DNA of 64,000 nucleotides from Fodinicurvata sediminis DSM 21159 (lineage in GTDB: Bacteria; Pseudomonadota; Alphaproteobacteria; Kiloniellales; DSM-21159): positions 62,001-126,000 of the forward strand of contig NZ_ATVH01000015.1 in the NCBI RefSeq assembly GCF_000420625.1, given 5' to 3'. Made by a program: the position numbers and the translations under genes. The notes beneath the pieces are model-generated. The model saw nothing but the letters and a program-made list of their open reading frames with translations, ran no database searches and was not told the origin of the DNA. This document shows positions 44,065 to 55,157 of the stretch, one piece after another. Position 1 is the first letter of the stretch; every line of letters starts with the position of its first letter.

Positions 44065-45279
44065 TCAGGCTGAAGCCGAGGCGGCCGCCTGTTCTTTCTG
44101 TTCCCGGATGACCTGTGAGCGACGCTTCTTCTCGCTGTCGCTCTTCAACTGGCCACAGGCGGCAAAGATATCGCGGCCGCGTGGCATCCGGATCGGCGCG
44201 GAGTAGCCGAGCGCGGCCAGGCGGTCGGAGAAGGCCTCGATGGCTTTCCACGATGAGCACTCGTAGGACGTGCCCGGCCAGGGGTTGAAAGGGATCAGGT
44301 TAATCTTGGCCGGAATATCCTTCAGGATCTCCGCCAGGCGCTCGGCTTCCTCGAGGGAATCATTCACGCCGTCGATCATCACGTACTCGAAGGTGATGCG
44401 CCGGGCGTTGTGAACGCCGGGATAGTTGCGGCAGGCGTCCAGAAGCTGTTCCAGCGGATACTTCTTGTTGAGCGGGACCAACTCGTTGCGGGTCTCGTCG
44501 TCCGTGGCGTGCAGGGAGACGGCCAAGTTCACCCCGATCTCCTCGCCGCAGCGTTGCATCATCGGCACGACGCCCGAGGTGGACAGCGTGATGCGCCGGC
44601 GCGAGAAAGCCAGGCCATGGGAATCGGTAGCGATTTTCAGGGCCGTGGCCACGTTGTCATAGTTATAGAGCGGCTCGCCCATGCCCATCATGACGATGTT
44701 GGTCAACTTGCGGCCTTCCTTGGGCGAGGGCCACTCGTCCAGGGTGTCGCGCGCCAGCATGATCTGTCCCAGCACCTCGCCGGCGCTGAGGTTGCGCACC
44801 AGGCGCTGGGTGCCGGTATGGCAGAAGCTGCAGGTCAGCGTGCAGCCGACCTGGCTGGAAACGCAGAGCGTGCCACGGTCTTCCTCGGGAATGAAGACCA
44901 TCTCGGCCTCGTTGCCGTCGGCGAAGCGCAGCAGCCACTTCCGGGTGCCGTCGGTGGACAGCTGGTGCGAGGTTACGTCGGGACGGCTTACCGCCATGTG
45001 CTGCACCAGCTTCTCGCGAAATCCCTTGGACAGCGAGGACATCTCAGCAAAATCGGTGGCACCGCGATGATAGAGCCAGTGCCAGAGCTGCTTGGCCCGG
45101 AATTTCGGCTCGCCCAGTTCAAGTACGGCCGCCTCGAGCTGATCGTAGGGCAGGCCGATCAGTTCGCGCGGAACTGCGTCGATGTCCGAGCCCTTCTGCA
45201 GAGCCTCAGCCGCCTGGTTTCGCGCAGGGGACAATGAGGCCCCTTCGCTTGGGGCAGCTGTTTCAGGCCGAGTGTTCAT
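44065..45279 (-). CDS. rlmN: 23S rRNA/tRNA adenine-C2 methyltransferase (radical SAM)
   Basis: A 404-residue enzyme that methylates A2503 of 23S rRNA and A37 of some tRNAs. The radical-SAM cluster site is CTLTCSFC (C-x3-C-x2-C), with SAM motifs MGMGEPLYN and the catalytic cysteines in TLCVSSQ and FAACGQLK. It is slightly longer than the E. coli protein because of an Ala/Ser-rich N-terminal lead (~25 residues). Probably its own transcript. Confidence 0.96.
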   Translation of the reverse strand: MNTRPETAAPSEGASLSPARNQAAEALQKGSDIDAVPRELIGLPYDQLEAAVLELGEPKFRAKQLWHWLYHRGATDFAEMSSLSKGFREKLVQHMAVSRPDVTSHQLSTDGTRKWLLRFADGNEAEMVFIPEEDRGTLCVSSQVGCTLTCSFCHTGTQRLVRNLSAGEVLGQIMLARDTLDEWPSPKEGRKLTNIVMMGMGEPLYNYDNVATALKIATDSHGLAFSRRRITLSTSGVVPMMQRCGEEIGVNLAVSLHATDDETRNELVPLNKKYPLEQLLDACRNYPGVHNARRITFEYVMIDGVNDSLEEAERLAEILKDIPAKINLIPFNPWPGTSYECSSWKAIEAFSDRLAALGYSAPIRMPRGRDIFAACGQLKSDSEKKRRSQVIREQKEQAAASASA

Positions 45280-45353
45280 GGGCTCTACCTACGCTTCCTC
45301 TGCCCTGCATTCAAGGGGCCAGCATTCAAGGCTTCCAGGCTGCAAGGCAGCTG

Positions 45354-45902
45354 TCAGGAATTCGGGCAGGTGTTCTGCATGGCCTGATACGATGCGGTGA
45401 AGCCGCGCAGGGAATAGGTATCCGTGGTGAGGGTGCCGCGGTTCGATGTGCCCTTGACCACCATTTCCAGGCCGTTCTTCATGGCCTCGATCATCTCGTT
45501 ATCGGCGTTGGGCTCATTGGGCAGCCAGGCGGCGTCATCCTGGGTGAAGAAGCGGAACTGTTGATTGCCGTCCAGTGTCACCTCGACCGCGCTGTCCTCC
45601 TCAAAGGTATAGCCGGCAATGAAGGAGACTTCGGGATCACGGTTGTCTGCGGGCCTGAGCGTGACGATGGCAAAGGCATTGCCGCGGCGGGTGTAGTTGC
45701 CCTCGGACTTTGTCGGCACGCTGGCAACAAAGCAAACCGGATTGCCGTTTTCCGTCGTGGAGTAGGCCGACCAGTCCCGATAATCTCCGATTCGCTTGAC
45801 CGACTGGGCCGCGGCACCGCTCGCAAGGCTGGCGCTCGCCAGGGCCAGTGCGGCTAGGGTGAGCAGGCTGTTCCGTAGTCTCGCAGTCATCATCATCATC
45901 AT
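45354..45902 (-). CDS. IalB-family exported protein
   Basis: A protein of up to 182 residues with a signal peptide (LTLAALALASASLASGAAAQS) and the invasion-associated-locus-B domain (IGDYRDWSAYS, CFVASVPTKSEG, FIAGYTFEEDSAVEV, NRGTLTTDTYSLRGF). This family is widespread in alphaproteobacteria and its cellular role is unclear. The 5' end is a run of five consecutive ATG codons (45888-45902), so the exact start is ambiguous. It diverges from the sigma factor gene. Confidence 0.9.
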   Translation of the reverse strand: MMMMMTARLRNSLLTLAALALASASLASGAAAQSVKRIGDYRDWSAYSTTENGNPVCFVASVPTKSEGNYTRRGNAFAIVTLRPADNRDPEVSFIAGYTFEEDSAVEVTLDGNQQFRFFTQDDAAWLPNEPNADNEMIEAMKNGLEMVVKGTSNRGTLTTDTYSLRGFTASYQAMQNTCPNS

Positions 45903-46253
45903 GCCTGTTCCGGTCTATTGGCCTTTATATACCAGGACATTCCTGCCCCAAGGTTTGGATGCTTCGGCGCGTGAGCGCAAGCCCTTTCAGCGTCCTGCCA
46001 AAATGAAACCAAATTTCAAGCAGCCTGCAAGGCATCTTGCCTAAAATGCCGATCAACTGCGATTTTTACGACCTGTCGGTCTGGGGTAAAAAATGAAATT
46101 TTCGCCCCGCCCCGATTGATCCAGGCCGGTCGCCTCCACGTAGAAACCGACATGGAAGCGAGCCTCGATTTACTGGAGCGTCCGACGGAGTGTGTGCGGG
46201 ACGGGATCAAGCCGGCGGTTGCAGCGGCGGCTGGAATAGATTTTCATGGCAGC
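45903..46253. other. Divergent intergenic region of ialB-like and sigma-factor genes
   Basis: About 350 nt, AT-richer in the middle (45990-46100). It holds the ECF-type promoter at 46117-46146. Earlier in-frame start codons for the sigma factor (46116, 46152) lie upstream of, or at the start of, the expected transcript, which favours ATG 46254. Otherwise nothing recognised. Confidence 0.6.
46117..46146 (+). promoter_or_regulatory. ECF sigma (RpoE/ChrR-type) promoter TGATCC-N18-TAGAAA
   Basis: TGATCC (46117-46122), an 18-nt spacer, and TAGAAA (46141-46146) match the alphaproteobacterial RpoE promoter form (TGATCC-N18-TAAG/A-like) known upstream of rpoE-chrR in Rhodobacter. It precedes the sigma gene here, so autoregulation is expected. 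Confidence 0.65.
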
Positions 46254-46835
46254 ATGAGTCTTTCCGACCCCTCTGCCGTCATGCGCCGCGATCACCATGC
46301 CGCCCTGATTCGTGCGGTGGCCGATCATGGCGACCGGACGGCATTCGCAGAGCTGTTCGATCACTTTGCACCGCGGGTGAAATCCTACCTTATCCGCCTG
46401 GGTGCCGATGACGGTCAGGCGGAGGAGCTGGTCCAGGAGGTCATGATCATGATCTGGCGCAAGGCGGCAAGCTTCGATCCCGCCCAGGCTGGTGTGAGCA
46501 CCTGGATCTTCACGATCGCGCGAAACAAGCGGATCGATTCGCTGCGGCGGGATCGGCGCGGCGAGCTAGACAGTGAGGATCCGGCCCTGCATCCGGAAGC
46601 GGAACCGTCCGCTGACAGCCGGGTCGAGGCGCGCGAGGATAGCGAGCGCATTCGTACCGCGCTGGATCAGTTGCCGCCCGAACAGGCGGACTTGATCCGC
46701 ATGGCCTATTTCGAGGACAAGGCCCACGGTGCCATCGCCCTGGAAAGCGAGTTGCCGTTGGGGACCGTGAAATCACGCCTGCGCCTGGCCCTTGGACGGC
46801 TGCGCAAGGCCCTGAAGGAGGATGAGATAGAGTGA
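46254..46835 (+). CDS. ECF RNA polymerase sigma factor (RpoE-like, ChrR-linked)
   Basis: A 193-residue group-4 sigma factor. Region 2 is FAELFDHFAPRVKSYLIRLG to VQEVMIMIWRKAASFD and TWIFTIARNKRIDSLRR; region 4 is ALDQLPPEQADLIRMAYFE to LPLGTVKSRLRLALGRLRKAL. I use ATG 46254 (MSLSDPSAVM), which gives the usual ECF length and lies downstream of the putative autoregulated promoter. The stop overlaps the anti-sigma start by 4 nt. In Rhodobacter this type responds to singlet oxygen. Confidence 0.92.
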   Translation: MSLSDPSAVMRRDHHAALIRAVADHGDRTAFAELFDHFAPRVKSYLIRLGADDGQAEELVQEVMIMIWRKAASFDPAQAGVSTWIFTIARNKRIDSLRRDRRGELDSEDPALHPEAEPSADSRVEAREDSERIRTALDQLPPEQADLIRMAYFEDKAHGAIALESELPLGTVKSRLRLALGRLRKALKEDEIE

Positions 46836-47524
46836 CGATGCCGGTTCATCACGCACCGGAAGAGCTGCTTTTCGATTATGCGCGCGGCGCGCTCAATGCA
46901 CCGGCCTCTCTCATGATCGAAACGCATCTGGCCCTGGACCCGGAAAGCCGCAGTCATGTGGAAGACTATGACTCTATCGGCGGCCTGCTGCTGGAAGACC
47001 TGGAGCCGGAACCCGTCAGCTCGGATTGTTTCCAGCATGTCCTGGCGCGCCTGGAGCGTGAAAGCGAGCAGTCCCGCCAGGAGCAGGCAGGAACATCGCC
47101 GGCGGACGACCAGGAGGAGGGCGCTGCGAACAGCCTGCTGCCGCGGCCCCTGCGCCGCTACATCCGCAGCGATCTGGAAGATCTGTCCTGGCGGCGTGTG
47201 ATCAATGGCCTGGAAGAGGCCGACCTGGATGCCGGCGAGGAAGACGGTAAGCAGTGGCGCCTGCGGCTGATGTGGATCGCACCGAATACCAAGATGCCCA
47301 AGCACACCCACAAGGGAACCGAATACACGCTTGTGCTTCAGGGTGCCTATCGGGATGAAAATGGCCGTTATGGCCGCGGTGACATGCAGGTGGCCGATGC
47401 GGGAATCGATCATCGCCCCGTTGCCGAGCCAGGCGACCCCTGTCTCTGCCTGGTGCTGACCGATGCACCGCTTCAGCTGACCGGGGCCTTCGGGCGGCTC
47501 CTCAACCCTTTCATCCGCTATTGA
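46832..47524 (+). CDS. ChrR-like anti-sigma factor with altered N-terminal zinc site
   Basis: A 230-residue protein with the ChrR layout: N-terminal anti-sigma domain (ELLFDYARGALNAPASL) and C-terminal cupin. The start is GTG 46832, overlapping the sigma stop, with AAGGAGG 10 nt ahead. In ChrR the N-terminal zinc ligands are His6, His31, Cys35, Cys38; here the region reads THLALDPESR, so the two Cys positions are Asp36 and Ser39, while His6 and His32 remain. Cupin ligands (His158, His160, Glu164, His194) are intact. So sigma binding may be zinc-free, or use Asp36, and sensing may rest on the cupin. Confidence 0.9.
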   Translation: MTMPVHHAPEELLFDYARGALNAPASLMIETHLALDPESRSHVEDYDSIGGLLLEDLEPEPVSSDCFQHVLARLERESEQSRQEQAGTSPADDQEEGAANSLLPRPLRRYIRSDLEDLSWRRVINGLEEADLDAGEEDGKQWRLRLMWIAPNTKMPKHTHKGTEYTLVLQGAYRDENGRYGRGDMQVADAGIDHRPVAEPGDPCLCLVLTDAPLQLTGAFGRLLNPFIRY

Positions 47525-47600
47525 GGCCGGCTGCTTGCCGTCACGCCAGCCGGGTGTCGGCGAAGACCTGAAAGATTTCTGTCGGTAAGGAGTTCTTCAC

Positions 47601-49346
47601 TTGCCGGCAGCTAGTATTCCAGCGATGACATTGCGCTATTATCTTGCCCTCTTGAGCCTGCCGGCCCTGGACCTGCTGCTGTCCGGGGCCTTCGTCCTGC
47701 TGGCAGGCATGCCGGGGGCCCTTATCTATCGCCTGCCCGAGGTCAGCGTCTTTCTAGTGGCCATGAACCTGTTGGGGGGCTGGTGGCTCCATCGCCCGAT
47801 CGGTGCCTTCCTGGCCGGACGGGGCAGGGCGGACGAAGCCCTGGCGGCCCTGGAGCATCTGCCCCGTCGCGCCACACACTGGTGTCTGGCCGTAACCGTT
47901 CTCTTTTCTCTCAGTGCCTTCCTGGTGACCCCCGTCCTGCTGCATGATGTCAGCCTGAGCGGGGACAGCGTGCTGCTGTTGGTATCCCGCGCCTTCACCT
48001 GGTGTGTCCTGCTGCCCTATACGGCCTATTTCCTGCTGCAGGATTACGTCCGGCACCTGCGCCGCCATTTCTTCCGGGACTATGGCCTGGCGGCGGCACC
48101 GGGGCAGGCAACCTTGGGCGGCAAGATGATCCTGATCGCTGCACTTGGAATCCTGGTGCCGATTCTCTCACTATCGGTGAACCTGCTGTTCCTGCCCGAT
48201 GTTTCGCCTCTGACGGGCCAGCCCCGCGAGACCATCATGGCCGTTACCCTGCTGGGCTCGACCGTGGCCTTTACCATAGCGCTGCGGGCCATCCTGCTGT
48301 CGGTGCACCAGAGCCTGGGCAGCCTGACCGAAGGCATGAAGCGGATCCAGGCGGGTGACTTCGAAACGCGCATTCCCATCGAGAGCGACGACGAACTGGG
48401 GCAGCTGGCCGACAGCTTCAACGGTCTTGCCGGCGCTTTGAAGGAAAGCCAGGACGAGGCGGAACAGCAGCAGGAGCAGCGCCAGAAGGCGGACCGTCTT
48501 TTTCACGAGGCGCAGAAACGTGACGCTGTCGGGCGCATGGCCGCCGGCATCGCCCATGACTTCAACAACATACTCGGCGTGATCCTGGGTTACGGCGACC
48601 TGCTGAAGGACAGCCTGTCGCGGGACGAGCCCAACAGCCGCAATGTGGAGGCCATCCTGAAGGCGGCCGAGAAGGGACAGACCCTGATAGGGCGGATCAT
48701 GACTTTCACGCGCAGTGACAGCTCCGCGCACCAGGTCCTGGATCTACGCGCGGTGGCCAGCGAGACGGTGGAATGGCTGCGCGTGACCCTGGCGCCGGCG
48801 GAGTTGGAGATGAAAACGGCAACGCGGCCGCTGCCAGTCGAGGGGGACGCGATCGAGCTGCACCAGGTGCTGGCCAATCTCTGCGTCAATGCGGCCCAGG
48901 CCATGAAGGCGCAGCCGGGACGGATCGTCCTGGACATGGAGGAAGTGCGCATCGACGGCGGGCGGGCCGAGGGCTTGCGGGACTACGGTTCGCGCGAAGA
49001 GCCGACCCGCCTGGTCGAGAGCGGACAAGCCGGGGAAGCCAATCGCACCTGGATCGGGCTGTTGGCACCGGGTCCGCATGCCCGCCTGCGGGTCACCGAC
49101 CAGGGCACTGGCATGGACGCGGAAACCCTGCAGCAGATCTTCGAACCCTACTTCACCACCAAGCAGGTGGGCGAGGGAACCGGGCTGGGCCTGGCAGCCC
49201 TGTTGGGCATCATCCTGGATCACAAGGGGGCCGTGACGGTGAGCACCTTGCCGGATCACGGCACCACCTTCGAAATCTACCTGCCTCTGTCTGAGGTCTG
49301 CACTGCTGCTGAGGAAACGAGCATGGAGAGCCTGCCCGCAGGCTAG
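47601..49346 (+). CDS. Membrane sensor histidine kinase
   Basis: A 581-residue kinase with about six N-terminal helices (1-232), a HAMP domain (~233-285, SLTEGMKRIQAGDFETRIP), a Gln/Glu-rich coiled coil, a HisKA-like box with His319 in AAGIAHDFNN, and the ATPase part (NLCVNAAQAM, DQGTGMD, GTGLGLAAL). The start is TTG 47601, with AAGGAG ending 8 nt ahead; ATG 47625 has no such site. No receiver domain is fused and no response-regulator gene is adjacent, so its partner is elsewhere. The H-box type is that of hybrid kinases. Confidence 0.9.
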   Translation: MPAASIPAMTLRYYLALLSLPALDLLLSGAFVLLAGMPGALIYRLPEVSVFLVAMNLLGGWWLHRPIGAFLAGRGRADEALAALEHLPRRATHWCLAVTVLFSLSAFLVTPVLLHDVSLSGDSVLLLVSRAFTWCVLLPYTAYFLLQDYVRHLRRHFFRDYGLAAAPGQATLGGKMILIAALGILVPILSLSVNLLFLPDVSPLTGQPRETIMAVTLLGSTVAFTIALRAILLSVHQSLGSLTEGMKRIQAGDFETRIPIESDDELGQLADSFNGLAGALKESQDEAEQQQEQRQKADRLFHEAQKRDAVGRMAAGIAHDFNNILGVILGYGDLLKDSLSRDEPNSRNVEAILKAAEKGQTLIGRIMTFTRSDSSAHQVLDLRAVASETVEWLRVTLAPAELEMKTATRPLPVEGDAIELHQVLANLCVNAAQAMKAQPGRIVLDMEEVRIDGGRAEGLRDYGSREEPTRLVESGQAGEANRTWIGLLAPGPHARLRVTDQGTGMDAETLQQIFEPYFTTKQVGEGTGLGLAALLGIILDHKGAVTVSTLPDHGTTFEIYLPLSEVCTAAEETSMESLPAG

Positions 49347-49382
49347 GCGGAAAGGCGCGTCTGCCGCCGTTGGTGTGCGGAT

Positions 49383-49913
49383 CTATTTCTTGCTGCGGAT
49401 CTTCTGGGGCCCGTGGACATGCGGCTCCAGCGGGTCGGGGCGCGCCAGGCTGCTGGCCGGGCGCGGCGGGAAACGGCCGAGCGCGCGCACCCGGTCGTAC
49501 ATCACCAGGGCACCGGCTAGACCGACATTGATACAGAACTGGGTTGGAATCTTGACCACGGCGTCGCAGCGTTCCTGCATCTCCGGCGACAGGCTACCGC
49601 GTTCCGGGCCCAGGATATAGGCCGCCGCCACGGGGTGCTGGAAGCTGGGCAGGTCGATGGCATCGTCGGTCAGCTCGATTCCCACCAGGCGGCAGTTGCG
49701 CGGCAGGGTCAGAGAGTCGCTGTCCGGAAAGTGATAGATCGGCAGGTGCTCGGCCGCGTCCGAGGTGTCGGACAGGCGAACCTCCCGCTGCTTGAGGTTG
49801 GCAGCGACGGTGAAGAAGAAGCTGGCGCCGAAGGCATGAGCCGAGCGTTGCAGGCTGCCGAGGTTCATGGACTTGCTGATCCGCTCGACACCGATTCCGA
49901 AATATCCTCGCAT
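49383..49913 (-). CDS. TrmH/SpoU-family RNA methyltransferase
   Basis: A 176-residue SPOUT-fold enzyme that 2'-O-methylates RNA. Motif 1 is NLGSLQRSAHAFGA, motif 2 YILGPERGSLSPE and motif 3 FCINVGLAGALVMYDR (usual LNVSVA). No extra RNA-binding domain is present, as in short TrmL/TrmJ-like members, so a tRNA target is likely but not shown. It diverges from the asparaginase gene. Confidence 0.92.
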   Translation of the reverse strand: MRGYFGIGVERISKSMNLGSLQRSAHAFGASFFFTVAANLKQREVRLSDTSDAAEHLPIYHFPDSDSLTLPRNCRLVGIELTDDAIDLPSFQHPVAAAYILGPERGSLSPEMQERCDAVVKIPTQFCINVGLAGALVMYDRVRALGRFPPRPASSLARPDPLEPHVHGPQKIRSKK

Positions 49914-50024
49914 GGGGGTGGAACTTGCACAGTCGGGCCGTCTTCGGCAAGGTCCATTTCACCAGCTCATGCCGTTTCCAACTTGATACGAACGTCCCCT
50001 TGAAGCGAAAGGAACAGTCCCTCC

Positions 50025-51065
50025 ATGTCCGCGCCTGGTCCACAGACCGCTGCCGCTTCCGCCAACCCCGTTCTGGTCGAGGTGACACGCGGCGACATGG
50101 TGGAAAGTCGCCATCGCGCCGCGCTTGCCGTGGTGGATGCGGCTGGCAAGGTCCTGCTGTCGGCCGGGGACATCGAGCGCCAAGTCTATCCGCGCTCGGC
50201 CATCAAGCAGCTGCAGGCGCTGGCCCTGGTGGAAAGCGGAGCGGCCGAGGCCTTTGACTGTAGCGAGGAAGAGATCGCGCTGGCCTGTGCCAGCCACAAC
50301 GGCGAGCCGCGCCATGTGGAGGTGGCGGGCGCCTGGCTGGACCGCATGGGCCTGTCCGCGGCCGACCTGGAATGCGGTGCGCACAAGCCCATGGGAGTGG
50401 CGGCAAGCGAAGCCCTGCTGCGCGCAGGCGAGAGTCCCACCGCACTGCACAACAACTGCTCGGGCAAGCATGCCGGCTATCTGACCACGGCGCTTCATCT
50501 GGGCGCGCCGCTTCAGGTCTATATCCGTATCGAGCATCCGGTGCAGCAGCGCATCCTGGGCATCCTGGAGATGATGAGTGGCTGCGAGCTGCGCGATGCG
50601 CCGCGCGGCATCGACGGCTGCGGCATTCCCCAGATCGCCATTCCGCTCAGCCACGTGGCGCTGGCCTTCGCCCAGTTCGCCAACCCGGTGGACCAGCCGG
50701 AGCCTCGCCAGGCGGCCTGCGAACGCATCTGTGCTGCCATGGCGGCCCACCCCTTCCTGGTGGCCGGCAGCGGGCGCTTCTGTACCCGCGTGATGGAGGC
50801 CACCAAAGGCCGTGTGCTGGTCAAGACCGGCGCAGAAGGCGTCTTTTCAATCATCGTACCCGAAATGGGCATCGGCGCGGCCCTGAAGGTCGACGACGGC
50901 ACCACCCGCGCTGCCGAGGTCCTGGCCGGCCGCGTGCTGGAAAAGCTGAACCTGATCGATGACGCAGCCCGCGCAGAGCTCTCGGATCTCTTGACCCAGT
51001 CAGTGAAGAACGTCGTCGGCAAGGAGGTCGGGCAGGTCCGCGTGGCGCAGGACAGCCCCGTCTGA
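50025..51065 (+). CDS. Asparaginase, PF06089 (rhizobial-type) family
   Basis: A 346-residue protein of the asparaginase II family unrelated to E. coli AnsA/AnsB. Landmarks are RGDMVESRHRAALAVVD, VYPRSAIKQLQALAL with the Ser/Lys pair of the active site, CASHNGEP and LHNNCSGKHAG (residues ~145-155). It hydrolyses asparagine to aspartate and ammonia; no signal peptide, so cytoplasmic. Its 3' end converges with the aminotransferase gene 7 nt away. Confidence 0.92.
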   Translation: MSAPGPQTAAASANPVLVEVTRGDMVESRHRAALAVVDAAGKVLLSAGDIERQVYPRSAIKQLQALALVESGAAEAFDCSEEEIALACASHNGEPRHVEVAGAWLDRMGLSAADLECGAHKPMGVAASEALLRAGESPTALHNNCSGKHAGYLTTALHLGAPLQVYIRIEHPVQQRILGILEMMSGCELRDAPRGIDGCGIPQIAIPLSHVALAFAQFANPVDQPEPRQAACERICAAMAAHPFLVAGSGRFCTRVMEATKGRVLVKTGAEGVFSIIVPEMGIGAALKVDDGTTRAAEVLAGRVLEKLNLIDDAARAELSDLLTQSVKNVVGKEVGQVRVAQDSPV

Positions 51066-51072
51066 AGCCTCG

Positions 51073-52296
51073 CTACTTCAGCAACGGCTTTATGCGGTCC
51101 ATGGCTTCGCTGATGCGGGCCGGTGAGCTGGCGAAGCAGAGGCGCACGAAGCCCTCGCCGGAGCTGCCGAAGGCGGCGCCGGGGGCCAGGCCGACGCCGG
51201 TTTCCTCGAGCAACTCCTTACAGAAGGCCAGACTGTCGTGCATGCCGTCGATGGCGAAGAAGCTGTAGAAGGCGGCCTGAGGTTGGGCAATGCGCACGCG
51301 TTCCAACTCCGACAGTGCTTGATAGACGATCTCTCCGCCTTCGCGGCAGCGCTGGACCATTTCCGCCACGAAATCCTCGCCGTCATTGATGGCAGTGAGC
51401 GCGCCGGCCTGCAGGAAGGTCTGGCCGCCCGATGTGCTGTATTCGATCAGGCGCCCGAAGATGTCGCCCAACTCCGCAGGGTGAACCAGCCAGCCGATGC
51501 GCCAGCCTGTCATGGCCCAGGCCTTGGAGAAGGAATGTATGGCGATGACGGGGTCGTCGGCGCGTGCCAGGCTGAGGAACGAGGGGGCTACTGGCCGGTC
51601 GTAGGTGAAGCGGTGATAGACCTCGTCCGCCAACAGCCAGATGCCGTACTCGCGGCAGAGCGAGAGCACCTGCTGCATTTCGTCACTTTCCATCATCCAG
51701 CCGGTCGGATTGCCCGGCGTGGCGATGAAGAGGGCCCGGGGGCGCTCGTTGTCCAGGATGCGGGCCAGTTTCTGCAGGTTGAGGGCGAAGCCGCCCTCGG
51801 GCTTTGCGTCCAGGCCCACTTCCACCGGCTGGCCGCCGGCGATCTTCACGGCCTGGACCACGTTGGGCCAGATCGGGGAGATGATGGCCACCCGGTCGCC
51901 AGGGCGGATCAGGGTCTGCATGCAGAGCATGACCGAGGACATGCCAGAGGCCGTGACGGTGACGTCCTCGGCCGAGAGCGCGGTGCCAAGCAGGCGGTTG
52001 TGGTAGCTGGCCAGGCTGTCCCGCAGCTCCGGCAGGCCGCGCTTGGGCGTGTAGAAGGTGTTGCCGGCCCTGAGCGAGGCAATGGCGGCTTCGCAGATGA
52101 AGCCGGGTGTGGGCAGATCGCCTTCACCAACCCAGAGTCCGATCAGGTTCTCGCGCCCGAAACCGGCTTCCCAGACCTCCTGGATCAGGGAGCCTTCCAG
52201 GCTCTCTGCCTCTGGCCGCAAGGGCGCCGTGAAGGCAAAGGACGGTCGACTGTCCGAAGTTTCCCCATCGGACGAGGACATGGGTCGCAGCGTCAT
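51073..52296 (-). CDS. Class I/II pyridoxal-phosphate aminotransferase
   Basis: A 407-residue fold-type I enzyme. PLP Lys is in IHSFSKAWAMTGWRIGW; other contacts are ATPGNPTGWM, LLADEVYHRF and the C-terminal RLCFASSP Arg. It resembles the arginine:pyruvate/aspartate-type aminotransferases used in amino acid catabolism. The start (MTLRPMSSSDGETS) leaves a ~25-residue unstructured lead. Substrate unproven. Confidence 0.92.
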   Translation of the reverse strand: MTLRPMSSSDGETSDSRPSFAFTAPLRPEAESLEGSLIQEVWEAGFGRENLIGLWVGEGDLPTPGFICEAAIASLRAGNTFYTPKRGLPELRDSLASYHNRLLGTALSAEDVTVTASGMSSVMLCMQTLIRPGDRVAIISPIWPNVVQAVKIAGGQPVEVGLDAKPEGGFALNLQKLARILDNERPRALFIATPGNPTGWMMESDEMQQVLSLCREYGIWLLADEVYHRFTYDRPVAPSFLSLARADDPVIAIHSFSKAWAMTGWRIGWLVHPAELGDIFGRLIEYSTSGGQTFLQAGALTAINDGEDFVAEMVQRCREGGEIVYQALSELERVRIAQPQAAFYSFFAIDGMHDSLAFCKELLEETGVGLAPGAAFGSSGEGFVRLCFASSPARISEAMDRIKPLLK

Positions 52297-52649
52297 GTTC
52301 GGGCTCTCCCATCATCTTGTTTGTGAGGGTCGTGAAGCGCCAGTGTCACGGAAGGGACGCTGTAGACGTATATCTTCACAGGCATGTCACAACCCAAGCC
52401 ATAGCAGTTATCATATATTGCAATCGTGTGGCGTTGCAGGGAAGAGCGACTTTCGATGTGCCCCAAGCTCGATCAGCCCCCCGTTTCTTCCCAACCATGC
52501 AGCTGAGCCACACCTGCTTTTGCGAACCATTCGGTCCGGCTTTGACGTTTCCGATAGCCTTCCCCTGAAGCAGCAAAGCCGGAAACCTGGAACAGGTGGC
52601 CAGGTAGGCCGCCTGCCTTCTTTCTCCCGCTTCACAGGGGCATGACCTT
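52297..52649. other. Intergenic region upstream of the aminotransferase gene
   Basis: About 350 nt. Reading toward the aminotransferase (minus strand) there is a TATGAT hexamer at about 52409-52414 that may be its -10 element; the -35 is not clear. The part 52470-52640 is composition-neutral and I recognise nothing in it. Confidence 0.4.
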
Positions 52650-54617
<1,968 letters not shown>

Positions 54618-54668
54618 CTGTCTTGCGTCTATCGAAGTTGTTCTAATGGATGCTACGGGAGGCGGACT

Positions 54669-55133
54669 CTAGAGCAGGATGCGGATCAGGGAAAGCCCGA
54701 GACAAAGGATCACGGTGGCGGTCAGGGGACGGCGCATCGCAATGTACCACGCCGGGGCCTGACCACGGCGCACGGCCAGTACGTCGCCCTGGAGCAGGCC
54801 GAAGAAAGCCAGGATCAGCAGGATCAATCCGGGCAAGGGCGTCATTACCAGGGCGAACCAGCCCAAAAGGGCCGGTACCACGGACCAGCCCAAGCGGCTC
54901 CAGGTCATCGCCGCCCTGTCGCTGCCGTCCGTACCTGTCCCGGCCAGGGCCAGGCCCCAGTGGATGGCACCCAGGAAGGACAGTATGACGGCCGCATAGG
55001 CGACCTGGATGAAGAGCGCATAGTCGCTCCAGCCTCGCGGCAGGATCCAGACGGCAAGACTGCCCGCGATGAAGGGCAGCAGTCCCGCGAAGCCGAGAAC
55101 CACTGCAGGACGGGGGAGTTGGGCAAGTGTCAT
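54669..55133 (-). CDS. DUF3429-family membrane protein
   Basis: A 154-residue protein with about five hydrophobic helices. It matches the DUF3429 pattern: VLGFAGLLPFIAG at the start, ILSFLGAIHWGLAL in the middle and WFALVMTPLPGL later. No function is known for the family. It sits 24 nt after the MFS gene and before acetoacetyl-CoA synthetase. Confidence 0.85.
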   Translation of the reverse strand: MTLAQLPRPAVVLGFAGLLPFIAGSLAVWILPRGWSDYALFIQVAYAAVILSFLGAIHWGLALAGTGTDGSDRAAMTWSRLGWSVVPALLGWFALVMTPLPGLILLILAFFGLLQGDVLAVRRGQAPAWYIAMRRPLTATVILCLGLSLIRILL

Positions 55134-55157
55134 GGGATTACCGCTGTGTGGAGGAGG

